Counted from the stretch's first letter, positions 13,006 through 25,502 are shown. The stretch is DNA of 64,000 nt from Volutella citrinella (GCA_034401135.1 JAWZSP010000007.1:3906001-3970000), one strand, 5' to 3'. The notes: generated by a model from the letters alone, not told the origin. Numbers and translations: made by a program.

Positions 13006-14684
13006 ATGGAACCCGTGAAACGGGCCAAGCCGGGCTTCACGGCACTCACTACCACGTCAGGGCCGCCTCGAGCTCCTCAGTCGGATATCCGCGACGCATA
13101 CACTCCTCCGATGGCTGCGCCAAAGGTCGACCGCCAGCAGTATCCGTGTCTGCACACCACAGCCGTCGCCCCGTCCCTCCACGATGTGGCTCGCACCCAG
13201 GAGCTGCTGCGCGACGCCAACAACTTTGCCACAAAGTCAAAGTGCGAGGTCCTCGAGATCTGGGAAGACGAGAGCGCCAGGCCGGTTGCGCAATGGATTC
13301 AGCTGGGGGACGCCGACATGTCGGCCTATATCAAGGTTGGTGCTGTCCTGGGATCCCGTGATACTCGATCTGATGCTGATACACCACACAGGGCCTGGCG
13401 GATGACGACGAGCAGCCCAGAGTCAGAGTCATGTAAGTCGGCTGCCGGACCGTAGACGACGTTTGATCTGACATCCCAACCCGTCGACAGCTTCTGCGAC
13501 CTGTGGCCCTCGACAAAGGCTGCGTTTGGATGCCAGCTCACCCTCAGCCGGGACCATGTCAACCAGCTCCTGAGCACACTGCGAGTCTGTCCTCAGTTCT
13601 GTGGCCCCATGCTCGGCGAGCCCGACTACTGGGCTCCGCTCGAGATCAGCTCGCGACAGAGAAGCGGTCACGTCGACCGCGTAGGTGAGACCTCGCCACA
13701 TCCCGAGGAGAAAGCGACACGAGATGGCACAAGAGCTCACAGACGAGTCCAACAGAGTACTGCTACCAGCACCCGCTCCACGACCAGCACTCGGGACGTA
13801 GTGAGCCGTGCTCCGTCTACATCTCGCATGACGTAGGCCGGTCGGCGACGACGTACATTGTCGCAAGCGGCGGCGGCGAGGCCTGGGTCGCCAGGGCCAA
13901 GGACCGCCTCGCCGACTGCTTCACCCCTGAGCAGCAGGGCGGCGACCGGGCTCTCGGTGATGCGGAGTCGCGGGACCCTTTCCTCGTGCAGAGCATCCTG
14001 CTGCACGAGTCGCTGCTCGAGGCCAAGGCGCTGGCGCAAGACCTGGGATGGAGGCTGTGTCGGGCACTTGAGGCCGTCACCGAGTACTCCAAGGCGCCGC
14101 TCGACGCCAACAACAGCAGCGGCAGCATCGAGATACATGCCGTGGCAAGGCAGCTGCACGACGTTGCTGGGGACGCCGACTCACTCCACGGCAGCGCCGA
14201 CATGTCTCTCATGGTGGCACGGCACTGCGACGCAGCACGTCGCCGCTTGGCGTCGCGCTCCTTTGCGGCCAGCAGCGTCGGCGACTCGCTGCAGTACCTC
14301 GCCGGCTCCATCGAGTCGCAGCAGCGCTTCCTGCAGACGTGCCGAGCACGCAAGGCCACGGCCATGGACCTGGTCTTGCACATGGTCGCGCAGCAGGACG
14401 GCGAGTCGAGCGCCCAGATTGCCCACGACGCCCGCCGCAGCAGCGCCAGCATCAAGACGATATCTATCGTTACTGTTGTCTTTTTGCCGGCCACGGCAAT
14501 CTCGGGTTTTTTCGGCATGAATTTCTTTAGCATGACCGAGGGCGGCGGGTTTGTCGCCTCCGGGCTGGGCTGGATCTATGTCGCGGTCATGGTGCCCCTG
14601 ACGGCCGTGGTGTTGGCGCTCTGGGGGTTTCGCGGCCATGTCCCGCGGGGGGGCAGGCGGATGGAGGAGTCTTTGGGGTATTAA
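13006..14684 (+). CDS. CorA-like membrane protein with GMN motif
   Basis: Four exons, 13006-13335, 13392-13432, 13491-13684 and 13756-14684, encode 497 residues. The C-terminal third has a long helical segment followed by two hydrophobic segments (about residues 425-441 and 456-478) with GMN at about 442-444 between them. That is the hallmark of the CorA/Mrs2 Mg2+ channel superfamily, which acts as a pentamer in the membrane. The N-terminal part is divergent and soluble, without a recognised domain, as in many fungal CorA-like proteins whose transport activity is unproven. The frame upstream of 13006 has no ATG, so the start at MEPVKRAKPGF is chosen. Ion selectivity cannot be inferred. Confidence 0.8.
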
Positions 14685-14950
14685 TCAATGGGAATAAGTG
14701 AAGCGAGTGATTTCACCGGCGAATTGTTTTGTTATGGTGTCATAAGGAGCGGGAACAGATTGTTAGTGGACTGAACTAATAGCACGATGGTGGTTGATAT
14801 AGCACAACTCTGAGCAAATAGCATCCTTTTGAGCCTAAACTGCGTGTGCATAATCTCTAATTCAACCCCATCTCAAAACCAGTCGTCTCTGCACAAAGAG
14901 TGACATCCTTCACAGGGGCCGACCTTCTACTCTAGCAATCCCGCTTACCG

Positions 14951-16012
14951 CTACCATCGTCCTCCCCACCCCCAGCCACCCTCCCAATCGCCTCTGCCCG
15001 GTCCCGGCTTCTTGCACTTTGGCGGGTTGAGCCTGATGTACATGGTGTTCGCGCAGCCCCCCGGACAGCCGTCGTCGCAGCCGTAGCTCGTCTTGATGAT
15101 GCGGATGCGCTTCGGGCAGCCGCAGACGGGGGTGATTTTCGATGTTGTCTGGCATTGGGGGGCGATGCACGTCGAGCACTGGCCTTTGGCTATTGTGATG
15201 GTCGGGCAGGCCGTGGAGCGGGCGCTGGTCGAGGAGGTTGTGCTGGTGGTTGAGGAGGGTATGCTGGTGGTCGAGGTTGTGCTGGTGGCTGAAGAAGTTG
15301 TGGTAGTGGTAGAGGAAGTTGTGGTAGTGGTGGAGGAAGTTGTGCTAGTGGTAGATGAAGTTGTGCTGGTGGTCGAGGAGGTTGTGCTGGTGGTTGAAGA
15401 AGTGGTGCTGGTGGAGGAGGTGGTGCTGGGAGGCAAGGAGGTTGTACTGGTAGGCGAGGAGGTGGTGCTAGTGGTTGAGGTTGTGCTGGTGGCCGAAGAT
15501 GTTGTGCTAGTGGTTGAGGACGTTGGACTGGCAGTCGAGGACGTTGTATTGGTCGCCGAAGACGTTGGGCTCTCGGACGGGATGGACGTCTGGGTCTGCC
15601 TTGGAAGAAGGACGATTCCGTGGTCCCTGGCGAGGCGTTCATAGTGGCCCTTGGGTTCTTCCCTTGGAACCGGCTGGCCGTAGTTGGACTCGTAGACGTA
15701 AACTGTCACAGCACAACCCGTGGGGCAACTGCCCGTCACGCAATCGTAGGCCGTATGAGTCGTGAATGCCGTAGCCGGGCATCCCGCGACACTCGAGATG
15801 GTTGACGTCTCTTGACACTGGGGGAAGGGCCCGCACGTAGGGCAGACAAAGTCTGTCCGAATCACAGTGGGACACTCTGGGCTTTTCTCAGCGAGCGCCA
15901 GCGGAGCGCTGTATCAAAGATGCGTGTTAGATTGGAGCTGACGGGTGTCTAAGGGGACAAACCTGGCGAGGAAGCTCGCAGCGACGACACTGACGAGAGA
16001 CGTGAGCATCAT
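14951..16012 (-). CDS. secreted protein with two Cys-rich modules and a Thr/Ser linker
   Basis: Two exons, 16012-15963 and 15908-14951, encode 335 residues. The start gives a signal peptide (MMLTSLVSVVAASFLA...); an in-frame ATG at 16062 would add 17 residues. The mature protein has two related Cys-rich modules, about residues 27-90 and 245-310. They share the order CPT, CxTC, PQCQxT, VxGCP, TxYxC and CPxGCAxTxY, so one looks like a duplicate of the other. The second has one extra Cys. They flank about 110 residues made almost only of Thr and Ser, expected to be O-mannosylated and rod-like. This layout suits an extracellular or wall-bound two-headed binding protein. No catalytic domain is seen, and the C-terminus is Gly/Trp-rich without a clear GPI signal. 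Function unknown. Confidence 0.75.
15230..15560. repeat. minisatellite encoding the Thr/Ser linker
   Basis: Imperfect tandem units of about 15-30 bp built on GTTGTGCTGGTGGTTGAGGA-type sequence (plus strand) lie inside the secreted-protein gene. On the coding strand they give Ser-Thr-Thr-Ser repeats. Copy number is likely to vary between strains. Confidence 0.8.
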
Positions 16013-19000
16013 GACAATCTTATGAGGACCGGTAATTGGTATGGAAATGGTCGAACAGGGCATCCTGACAAGACTGTCGTCTTTATAGGGCTCGACTTGG
16101 GGTTGTATGACCGGCCGGCCATGCCCCATGGATCGAGATGCTTCACGTAGTGGCGATTCGCAGAGCTGAACAAACTGGTGCCGGACGTACTTGCGTGACA
16201 GTCAAGACGTCGTCTGGCTCAGACAAGCGTTTTGTATTACTGGGCTCACAGCATGGCACTGTCACGGAGTTGCCGCGTCATCCATCTGCGGTTTTGGCGG
16301 CCTGACTGAGCGTGTCTCTTCTCCAGCTCTTGGGGGCAACCCCTTTGTTGCGTGCCAGATTCTCATGACGTCTTGGATAGTAGCTGTGTCCTGTAGGATC
16401 CATGAGATCAAAACCACTTGGTGCCGTGGTACGGTCATTGTTTAGTAAATGTGTGCAGTGACACGGAAATCCTGCACCAGGTGCCCAAGCAACATGCATA
16501 GCTGTGTCGGGATACTGCCGGTAAATAGCGATGAGCCCATGGCAACTTGGGGGCCGAGGAGAGCTTATTGAGGGGATACCTTGCTCAGAGGGCAGTATCG
16601 TGGCCGAAACGACACGAGTGACGGCGTGGCGGAGCCGTGAGGATGCGGCGAAGGCAGCGACGTTGCGATATTCTGTTTTAAGATGGGCTTTAATATTTAC
16701 GAAGGGCATTCACAACTACGAATGATGCCTGGCCGTATGAATTGGTTCGATCAAGGTCCTGTTGAAGGTCGGAGTTGGTCTTGGATTGCCGTGATTGCGG
16801 CTGATTGTGACGGTTGAACCGCTGTACTCGGCCGACGCTTCGACAAGTTGAATGCAAGGACCATGTCCTCGCCGCAGCAGGTTATACTATTACGCATCGT
16901 AGCTTGCGTAGATGTAGAATCTGAGACATTTGGGGTGCAGACCGCTACGACTCAGGCGACTCACGACTCGCGAGTGCCGAGTGACGCCAAGTTGTCTCAC
17001 AATAGCCTTAGACGACGGCTGATAGACTCCTTCGGAGAAGCCGGACTGCCATTCGGGATCGCTGGCCCGAGGAACGACTGCCGCAGCAGATTACTGCGAA
17101 GCCCCTGGGGGCTCTTCCGAGGAGTTTCCGGTATCGCACGGCATCCCGGAGCCAAGCTGGTGCGCAACGGTCCAACGCCGTCGCCTCGCCGTTTCCCTCG
17201 CCGTTTCTCGTCTCGGCATGGATGCGATTTGCGGGAATTACCACTTGGCTGGGGGTGCGAGTGCGTGGAAACCGCATGGCCGCGGACAACGAGGCACTCC
17301 CATGGTACTGTACTCTCTGCGATACGAGACGACTCATTGGCGTGCCTAGTATGGCGTGTGGTGTGCGCGTAGACTATCGACAAGCCTGCTAGTGTCGATG
17401 ATTGATGAGCCATCCCTCCCACCGGCCTGGATCTGTCCGTCGCATATCCTATTAATTACCATGCATGCAGTCCGTCCATGTCCCTGCTGCAACGGCCACA
17501 TACAGGCCTCTGATGCAAATCACACGCGGGAAGCCTATTGCGACATGTGGCATGTGCATATCCAGGGGGAAAACGAGACCAAGAATAGGCACTCGACGAC
17601 GATCACCGTCCGGGATCCCCCTTGCTTGCTGATGCTGGGAGCGAGATATGGCCCATGGCAGGCGGGCTGCATCTGCCAACCCTTATCTTAGACGACGCGC
17701 CGCCTCCATTCCAGCCGACGCCGGCACGACGAAGGGGCAAGGGGAGCCCGGGACGCGGTCCACGTCCCGGATGGTCAGGCACTCCCGCGCGCGCACCTCA
17801 GCTGCGGCGCCGGGTTCGCCACTGGGCAAGGGGCTTGCTGCGGCTGCGACTGCTGTCAACTCGGCACGCACTGACGGCCCTTGGGGACGGCGGCCTGCAA
17901 CTTCAGACTTGGGGCTGCCTTGGAGGGGGAGCTTGCGAAGGTCTAACCCGTCCCGGAACGCTGGGCCTGGTAGGGCGCCACAGTCCCGTCTTGTTGCGTG
18001 CTGCTTTCTCCCCCCTTCCCCCTGCGGATGGTTCTGATGGCGCGAATGGGCTTTGAGAGAGCCTTATCGAGCGTTGGGTCCAAATTTCCCCTCTAGCTGG
18101 GTGCTGCGCGCGCGGTAGTTCCGTCGGCCGCAGGCGTCACCAGCGATGGCTGTCTCGTTGGGAGACGTTGATGATGATGATATTCCCAAGTGGGCGAATT
18201 GCCTAATCCGGAAACACAGGTGCCGGGAGGATGTGCGTTGCTGCTCGGCCACGAGGGCTCAAGTTGGGGAAAAACCAAACAAAGCAAATTCTCCCGCTCG
18301 AGCCTCAAGCCCAGCCCAGGGTGACGGGAACCGTTGACGACTCGTTGCTCGCATGGTGGCGTTTGTAAAGACATGGTGCCAGCCCTGCGCTCATCAGCCA
18401 CGGGCTCCATGGCGCTGTCGTCTCCATGCTAACGACCAAGGCGACAGCCGGGGTCCCCCCCATCAGATCATACCTGCAAGCCCCAGTAGAAGTTGTCCTT
18501 GGCGGGCGTCCGAGGACGTGGAAAACCTGCTGCAGCGGAGTCAGGGTCGAGGGGAGAAGCTGAGAGAGGGTTAGAGGGAGCCGCTATGCTGATATCAGGA
18601 CGGACGACATGACTCCACCAAGCCTTTCCGCGTCCCGCCTGTCCACATCAAACGCCCAGACTCCCGCTGGCATTGGGGCTCGCCCACCAGCAGCGGCCGC
18701 GGGGGCAGTCGGAACCCGGAAGCCTTTCGCTAGGCTTGGGCCTTAGCCCCGGGACTAGAGGACTACTAGAGGACTAGACGCCCAAGGTAGAGGAGCTGGC
18801 CTTTGACTCCCCTCCCTCCCTGGGCCGAGCACCATCGTCACCACCCATCGATTATCGAGGCCCCGTGGACAGTGCAGTGGGCTTCCCCAGACTCTGGGAC
18901 CACCCCCGCTAGCACCGTCCGCCCATCACCCGTGGCTTCGACGGCGACGGCTGAACTCTGCTGGCCCTCTGGTTGGGCCGTCCGGGCTGTGACCCCGGGC

Positions 19001-19557
19001 CCCGTCCTATCAAGGCTGAGTCTGGCTGTGGGAACTGACTCGGACCCCTCAGTCGTGGCTGCGAGGCCCTTATCTCAAAGCAGCGTGCGCACAGACGGTC
19101 GGCTCCATTGTGCGTTTTGGGCTTGCAGTCGAAGGAGGGCGGACGAGTGAGGAGATAGCCCAGACGAGGCACCACGTTGTTGGGCCAGGATTGCGGCCGT
19201 CCTTTGCGTCGAGGCTCGTCTTCTGGCTTTTCCCCCGGCCAGTGTGGCGTTTTCGAAGGAGCGACGCAATGCTGGGTAGACTGGACTAATAAACCCCCCC
19301 ATGAGGAGCAAACCCGTCGTTGATTCAAAATGAAGGTCGACGCCACCCCGGATCGAGCCTCAGAGTTTTGGCCCAGCGACGTTGATTCCCTCTCACTGTG
19401 TATTAACTCGTCCATTCCTCCCATACGCCTTTCCCGAAGTCGCTTTTCTCTCTCTTTTTACACCAGGGAATGTGGGGAGCTGCGTGAGAGATCTGACCCG
19501 ACTGACTGAGACGACGACGACGACGACGAAAACGACGGCGACGCTCGCTCTGCAGCC
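16013..19557. other. long intergenic region, no gene recognised
   Basis: About 3.5 kb between divergent genes. Open frames of up to 174 codons are scattered on both strands, but none has a family motif or a splice chain. Much of 17.6-19.3 kb is GC-rich, which makes chance ORFs likely. I see no transposon ends, terminal repeats or RNA gene. Confidence 0.4.
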
Positions 19558-20936
19558 ATGGCAGACCTCCAGACCAACATCTATGTCGGCATAGCCATCA
19601 CCTGGTTCGCGGCCCTGATTTCGCTGTGCATGCGCGTCGTTGCCCGACGCTTGACGAAGGTGAATTGGTGGTACGACGACTTCTTCTGTGTCGCTGCCTT
19701 TGTGAGTGTTGATTGGCATCCCGTCGTTGACTTGAATGCTAACAACTCTGACAGGTATTCGCCACTGGCTACTGCGGCATCCTGATCCATTGTAAGGCGA
19801 ACGCCCGAGATGCCAGCTGGAAACAATACTGACATCGCCCAGGGACACTCCATTGGTCGCTCGGCAAGAAGATGCCCGACGACATCTCCGAAGAGGCCAG
19901 GACCGAGATCCTCTTCTACTCTGGCATGCTCGGCTTCTTCAACTCGCTGTGCTACGCCTCGTCGCTGGCCACGTCCAAGATCTCCATCCTGTCCTTCTAC
20001 TGGCGCCTCTTCAAGCTGTCCACGATCCGCATCCCCATCCTCGTCCTGCTGGCCATGTCCGGCGCCTGGTGGATCCTGCGCACCTTCATGCTCATCTTCC
20101 GCTGCATCCCCGTCCAGTCGCTCTGGGACACGACCATCAAGGACAAGGTCTGCAACATCGACGGCGGCAAGTTCTTCTTCGCCACAATTATCACCCACTT
20201 CATGATGGATGTCATCATCCTGGTCCTGCCCGTCGTCGAGGTCTTCAAGCTGCGTCTCCGCCTCGGCCAGAAGCTGGCCATTATCGCCCTGTTTGTGCTC
20301 GGCATCATGTAAGACATTTCACACACAGTACTCAACCGAGACTCGAGACTCTAACACATTTCAGTGTCTGCGTCGCTTCAGCCCTCGTGCTGGGCGAACT
20401 GGTCAGGTACGACAACAACACCAAGCAGATGCCCTACGACTACGCCATGTACTGCATCCTCGGCGCCGTCGAGGTCAACATTGCCATTGTCTCAGGTACG
20501 CCCCCATATATCATCTCTCGCTCTTCATCACCAACAGCCACTGACCTTACCAGCCTGCTTCCCCCTCCTCCGCCCCGTCATCCGCCGCATCCTCCCCGCG
20601 CGCTTCCTCAGCTCCTACGGCAGCAGCCAGCCCATCAGCCGGCCCAGTGCCGCCATCCGCCTCACCACGCTCAACAGGACCAAGCAGGACGCCGACGCCG
20701 ACGAGTCCAGCTCCACGCACCAGCTGGCCGACGACCCCGCGCACTTCTCCGACCCGAGCCACGGCGGCAAAACCGTCGCCGGCACCCAGACCGTCATCAC
20801 GAGCCGCTACTGCGCCTCCGAGTCGTCGAGCAGGGACGAGGAGCGCGACATTGCCGGCATCTACGTGCGCAACGACACCGTCGTTGAGGTCGAGGACTTT
20901 TCCACCTCGCCCCATTTCCAGAAGATGAAGAATTAA
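19558..20936 (+). CDS. seven-TM fungal rhodopsin-domain (PTH11-like) integral membrane protein
   Basis: Five exons, 19558-19701, 19755-19791, 19843-20308, 20365-20495 and 20554-20936, encode 386 residues. Seven hydrophobic segments are visible: about 8-26, 38-62, 75-105, 120-145, 168-190, 200-222 and 235-260. A polar, Ser/Asp-rich cytoplasmic tail of about 115 residues follows. Conserved landmarks include WWYDDFF after TM1 and the Trp-rich TM4 region (SGAWWILRTF). This is the fungal rhodopsin/PTH11-like family, in which a few members are receptors for surface or host cues. It lacks the Cys-rich CFEM domain of classical Pth11. Ligand unknown. Confidence 0.87.
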
Positions 20937-22493
20937 AGAACAAAAGTCTTGTCTGTGTCTCAATAGTCTATACCAATTACCATGATACCACCTAATACAG
21001 CATATTTCTCACGATCTATTGCGCCTCAGACCACTAGATGTAACCTAGTACAAGATATAGCCTCGTGACTCAAACTGAGCAAATTCCCTTGCCATATCTG
21101 ATGCTGTCCCACGATCAATACGCATTGCAAACTGATCAACCCCTTGGCATCCATTCTGATACGGCAATCTTCGTGCCCAACAAGTGCTCAAAACGCTAGC
21201 CCCTTCAACCCGAGGCACTGGGCCACGAGCGTCAACGACCCCTGGCATATCCCTGAGCCAGCTTGACGGTCTATTGAACCTTGATTGCCTGACTGAAAGC
21301 TGTCAACCAGTCCAACATTGTCAATGGCGATTCATTGGATAGTGACCAGGACTGCCTTGGCAGTAATAGAGGGCCCAGCCCATGCGCGACATTACTGTCA
21401 AAACTGCGTGCCCTGTAATTAATACGAAGAGGGTCGCACGACCAGGGGGGAACCACGCCGGGAGAGATTCACCTTTGCCGCAACGAGTTTACGGTCGCGA
21501 GAGGCTGAATGAAATCTGTGGCTATGCTCCCTTCTAACGTCCCCTACTCCCTGTCAACAGAAAGAAAAAAATCGTGCAGGCGCTAAAATGATGCCATCAA
21601 CTTCCAAGGTTTGCGCCGTTGGCTGTCCATCTCCTCGTCCGCCGTGCCGGGTTTTCGGGGCTGAGTGGGCAATTCAATAAGTCGGCCACGGCACGGCTCC
21701 TTCGCAATCTCCACAAGGAATCCTTTGCCTTGGTAGTACTAGCGACAATAAGGTGACGGCCGCGGTAGTATTGGCACGTAATAACTTCACTTTGCAATGC
21801 TTGGCAGTTCGGAGCCGATTCCGCCCCGTCTGCCATTCGGATCGCGCTCCAGGGGGCCCTGGGCGAAGGGGAGTCAAAGCTCCTGGAGCAGACGGCAAAG
21901 ACTCGAACAAGCTTGTTTTGCGTCGGCGGAGTGGTTCATGCCCGACCCGCCAGCTCAAGCCCGGCAAGGGCTAGCGCAACTGCCTGGACTTGTCGTTATA
22001 ACCCCCCCTGCAAGCGCTCGAGCAGCGCTGTTGATGGTGTTGAGGCTAGGGAGACTTCCGCGGTGGTCCCTGACCAGCTAAGGCAGATCCTTAAATCGGG
22101 CTAAGCGAGTCCCTGGGATGTAGTAAATGGTTCGCTTCGAAACCGGTGCCGCCACGGACGGCGTCACAGCACATGGCTTTCACATAACAGTCTGCACAAA
22201 CAGGGAGCCGGGTTCTTGGCTCGCTAGATTGGCGCCCGGTTCTGCACGCCGACCGACGGACAGGTTCGTCCGGTAGTCGGAGTCCTCTAGGGTTGTGCGC
22301 CAGATGGGCCGGGCGTCGAGGGGACATATCTTAATCTATCGATTGTTATTGTTCGTGAGCCATGCTCTTCTATGTCTCGTAGACTATTTGCAAATGTCGT
22401 GTACATGACTCATCAAATCCCGAATCTATCAACAGGTGAGCAGCTGAACCGGTCTTAAATCATGAAAGTCGTTCGGCCACTCGTTTTGGCGCT
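20937..22493. other. convergent intergenic region
   Basis: About 1.5 kb between the 3' ends of the membrane receptor-like gene (plus) and the NmrA-like gene (minus). AT-rich near 20940-21060. No gene or repeat recognised. Confidence 0.45.
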
Positions 22494-23414
22494 CTAGTGC
22501 TGCTTTCCCAGGCCGGCCACGACCTCGGCCACGACCTTGTCGAGGTCCTCATCCTCGAGGCCGAGCAGCTCCATGGCAAAGTTGTCCCTCTTGGTCCAGT
22601 CGGCCCCGAGCGCCCCAAGCACGAAGACAATTTCCTCCATGACGGGCTTGGAAAAGGCCACGTTGAGCTTCTCAGTGGCCTGGTCGATGTACGCCTTGCT
22701 GTCGAGCTGCTGTTTCGTCCACGTCTGGCCCGTTGCCTTTTCCAGTGCGGCGAGCACCTCGTTCTGTGACTTGCAGAAGCTCTGGATGTAGAGCGTGCGG
22801 TTGCGCGTCTCGGCCGGCTTGCGCAGGACGGCAACGAGACCCTCAGCCACGCGGCGCAGTGTCGACGCCGAGGCCCGTAGGTTGCCGTCGTCCAGGATCT
22901 CGGCCCGCTTCTCGTCGAGGAAGAAGTGCAGCAGGCCGTCGTGCATGCCAAAGTCGAAGAAATGCCCGCACACGATGGCGGTCCACTCGAAGCCCGGCTG
23001 CGCGGCCGCCACCTCCTCACACTTATGGCGTACTAGGTCCTTGTCGCGGTACAGCTTGAGAAGACGGCGGGGCGCTTCGTCGGCCGCGTCGCAGCTGCCA
23101 AAGTCGGCTGGCACGAAGCGCTTGACGCCCGCAGCCGCCGACGCCTCGACGAGCCGTAGGTGCTGGGTGACGTCGACGAGCGGGAACGAGGCGATGACAA
23201 CGTCCTGGCCGCGTAGAGCGGCGGTGAGGCCCTCGACGTTCATGTCGTCGGGGATCGTGATCTGTGAGATGGAAGAGGCGTGGGACGGCGTCGACTTGGA
23301 CGATTCCCGCCTGGCAACTGTGACATCGAAATCACCAGCAGCCACCAGGCCATCTAGCAGCACGGTGCCGAGGTTGCCGTTGGCACCGACAAGGCAGACT
23401 TTGCGGAAGGCCAT
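22494..23414 (-). CDS. NmrA-like / isoflavone-reductase-family protein
   Basis: Intronless, 306 residues. The N-terminus is an NAD(P)-binding Rossmann fold with GANGNLG at about residues 10-16 after the first strand. It is followed by VTVARR, where the Arg residues suit the 2'-phosphate of NADPH. The segment FVPADFGSCD near 119-128 matches the atypical short-chain reductases of the PCBER/isoflavone reductase and NmrA group. Such proteins are either NADPH-dependent reductases of aromatic substrates or redox-sensing regulators. Substrate and role are not predictable from sequence. The nearest genes give no pathway context. A GC-rich inverted repeat lies about 130-180 bp upstream. Confidence 0.88.
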   Translation of the reverse strand: MAFRKVCLVGANGNLGTVLLDGLVAAGDFDVTVARRESSKSTPSHASSISQITIPDDMNVEGLTAALRGQDVVIASFPLVDVTQHLRLVEASAAAGVKRFVPADFGSCDAADEAPRRLLKLYRDKDLVRHKCEEVAAAQPGFEWTAIVCGHFFDFGMHDGLLHFFLDEKRAEILDDGNLRASASTLRRVAEGLVAVLRKPAETRNRTLYIQSFCKSQNEVLAALEKATGQTWTKQQLDSKAYIDQATEKLNVAFSKPVMEEIVFVLGALGADWTKRDNFAMELLGLEDEDLDKVVAEVVAGLGKQH

Positions 23415-25502
23415 GATTTACCCGAATGTCTTGGAATTGAATGATGAAGAGGAATTTCTGGGGTGAGTGAAGCTATTCAAAGGCCGTGGTGTGAGCTGCG
23501 TTGATAAGTGAGGCACGAGATGCCTATTGTTGAATGGGGCAGGTTACCGCGGGGCCGCGGGGTAGCTCTTTCCACCACTGAGCGGCCCCGTAACCCCGTA
23601 GCTAGCCGCGGCGCGGCGCGATCGGCGCTAGGGAGGGGCCCTCCTTCCGTTTTGACATGCAATGTCTCTGCATCATGTTCGTATTCGACGCACGAGACGT
23701 GGCAGTCCTATCACAAATGCCTCACTTGGCCTACCCTAAGACGAGGTAAATGTATCAAAACTGGCGATGCTGCATTCTACTGCCGTCGGAGGCGACCTTT
23801 GAGGGGTGGATGCTCATCAAGAGGAAGAAAACTGGCCACGGGCATCCTCAGGCCTGTGCTTCCGCCAATTCGTGATGGAGTTTCTGAAGTTTCTTGATAG
23901 GAGACATTTCGAACAACTAACAAGATGTGGGAAACACACGTACGAGTCGCAATTGATGCGTATACAAACATGACCAACGAACTCTCTACAACGGACGCCA
24001 CACAGGCGGTTGTCTCAGTGGTGCCAGGACCAGCACGCGACAGATACCGTCATGTTGGCAGTATCCCGCTTAAACAGCTCGAAATGGAACCTTTCGAGGC
24101 GTATATCAAGCTGCAGATCTATGCGGATCGAAATTATTTTGGCCCGTACTTGAATGGTGTCAGAAACCACCACCTTTGAGTGAACGTCTGAACTTGTCGT
24201 GTGCCCGGTCCTTTCCGCGCCCCGTGCGAAGCCTCTCTGTGTTCACTATCACATAGTGCTTTCCCCCACGACGAGGATGAATAACAACCACAATGCTATC
24301 ATGCACTCGAATTACTGTGAGGCTTAAATTTAAGGAAAATCTGACACTGCATAGTCCTCTCTGCATTGCCTTAGGAAGCTTCGTCCATTGCTGCCCTGAT
24401 GGGTACGCTAATTGGGTGTATTGGGTGCAACAAGAGAAGGCAATATCTGAGGGAATGAAAACAAGCCGAATAATGCACGATGGAGCGCTCTGCAGTGCTG
24501 ATCAGGAAGCAGTGTCTGAAAAACACATTGATGCCACTGGGGAAGCGACAAATGAGGGAATCTGGGCCCTCAGACGGACCGACGCCGCCCATGTCAGCCA
24601 CACTCGCAAGTCCTGCAACGAAAGCTCCTCGAGGTTTTCTTTTCCCCTCGGTTCAAAGTATGGGAAAGTGGCAGACACGCTGGTAACCTCGCGTCCGTTG
24701 GCCATCACCGCGTCGAGTGTCTCGGGACTCCTGCAAGCCATCGAAGAAGCATGTGAGAAGAAATCAAGAATAATCAGTATGTCCAATTTTTGAAATGCAG
24801 AAATAACCACATCCGATTTAAAGTGTCCGAATATTTGATTGGCCAGAGATCAATAAATCAGCCTCGAGTGCCGTGATCTGATCAAGTGCCGTATTTCGAC
24901 TGAACTGGCCAACCTCATGGCGGAATGCCGTCGGCGCGAAACCCAACTGCCGCTCCATGCTGCAGCATTCCGGTGCAATGGACAAGCTTTCTGGCCTCCC
25001 TTGAGGAGCTCTGCGCGATGCCCGTCGTGATTGGGTGGCGCTCGCGAACACCCGGGGCCAGGGGTTAAAGTACTGTCTTAGATGCCTTCCGCGTCTGGGG
25101 ATGGCTACCGTGGGGAAGGAACGCCGGCAGATTTGGCCTCGGCCCCTCGCGCGAGCGTCCTGAGTACCGGATTCCGGCCGTGAGCGCGCCTGGGCGACAT
25201 TCCGCCGCGTCTTGTGCTGGATTGGCAAAGTGCCTGACAGGCCGAGCGGGACGCGTTTCTGTTTCGAAAAATACAGCGCCTGGGTGAGACTTGGGAGAAA
25301 GGGCCGCCGAATGAGGATAGTGGGGGCTCTCGAGGAGTGATCGCGAGGCTTCTCGATGTCGTCCTTGGCGAGTATTAGAAGCAGTCGAACCCGCCGCCTT
25401 TTCGGTTTGGAGATCATCATCAGCAACTACTCACCCAATTCCCTCCTTTTAGTCCTTCTTTTGACTCAACCATCACATCTTGGTTCCTTCTTTTACACCA
25501 AC
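23415..25502. other. divergent intergenic region
   Basis: About 2.1 kb between the NmrA-like gene and the wall-protein gene. Apart from the inverted repeat at 23542-23595 I recognise nothing. Open frames around 24293-24810 lack family features. Confidence 0.4.
23542..23595. repeat. GC-rich imperfect inverted repeat upstream of NmrA-like gene
   Basis: Arms at 23542-23558 and 23582-23595 are complementary over 14 bp, apart from a CGC insertion in the left arm. A second complementary GGGGTAGCT/AGCTACGGGG-like pairing follows. It could form a stem or be a dimeric protein site. Function unknown. Confidence 0.5.

Noticed and set aside
15230..15560. Possible CRISPR-like array
   Set aside because: Units are adjacent without unique spacers and lie inside a coding exon in a eukaryotic genome.
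15093..15644. Val/Glu-rich plus-strand open frame across the minisatellite
   Set aside because: Antisense reading of the Thr/Ser repeat; the minus frame has the signal peptide and Cys modules.
18909..19424. 171-codon minus-strand open frame upstream of the receptor-like gene
   Set aside because: GC-rich chance frame covering the promoter of the plus-strand gene.
16013..19557. Possible secondary-metabolite or transposon content in the long gap
   Set aside because: No transposase, reverse transcriptase, terminal repeats or synthase motifs on either strand.
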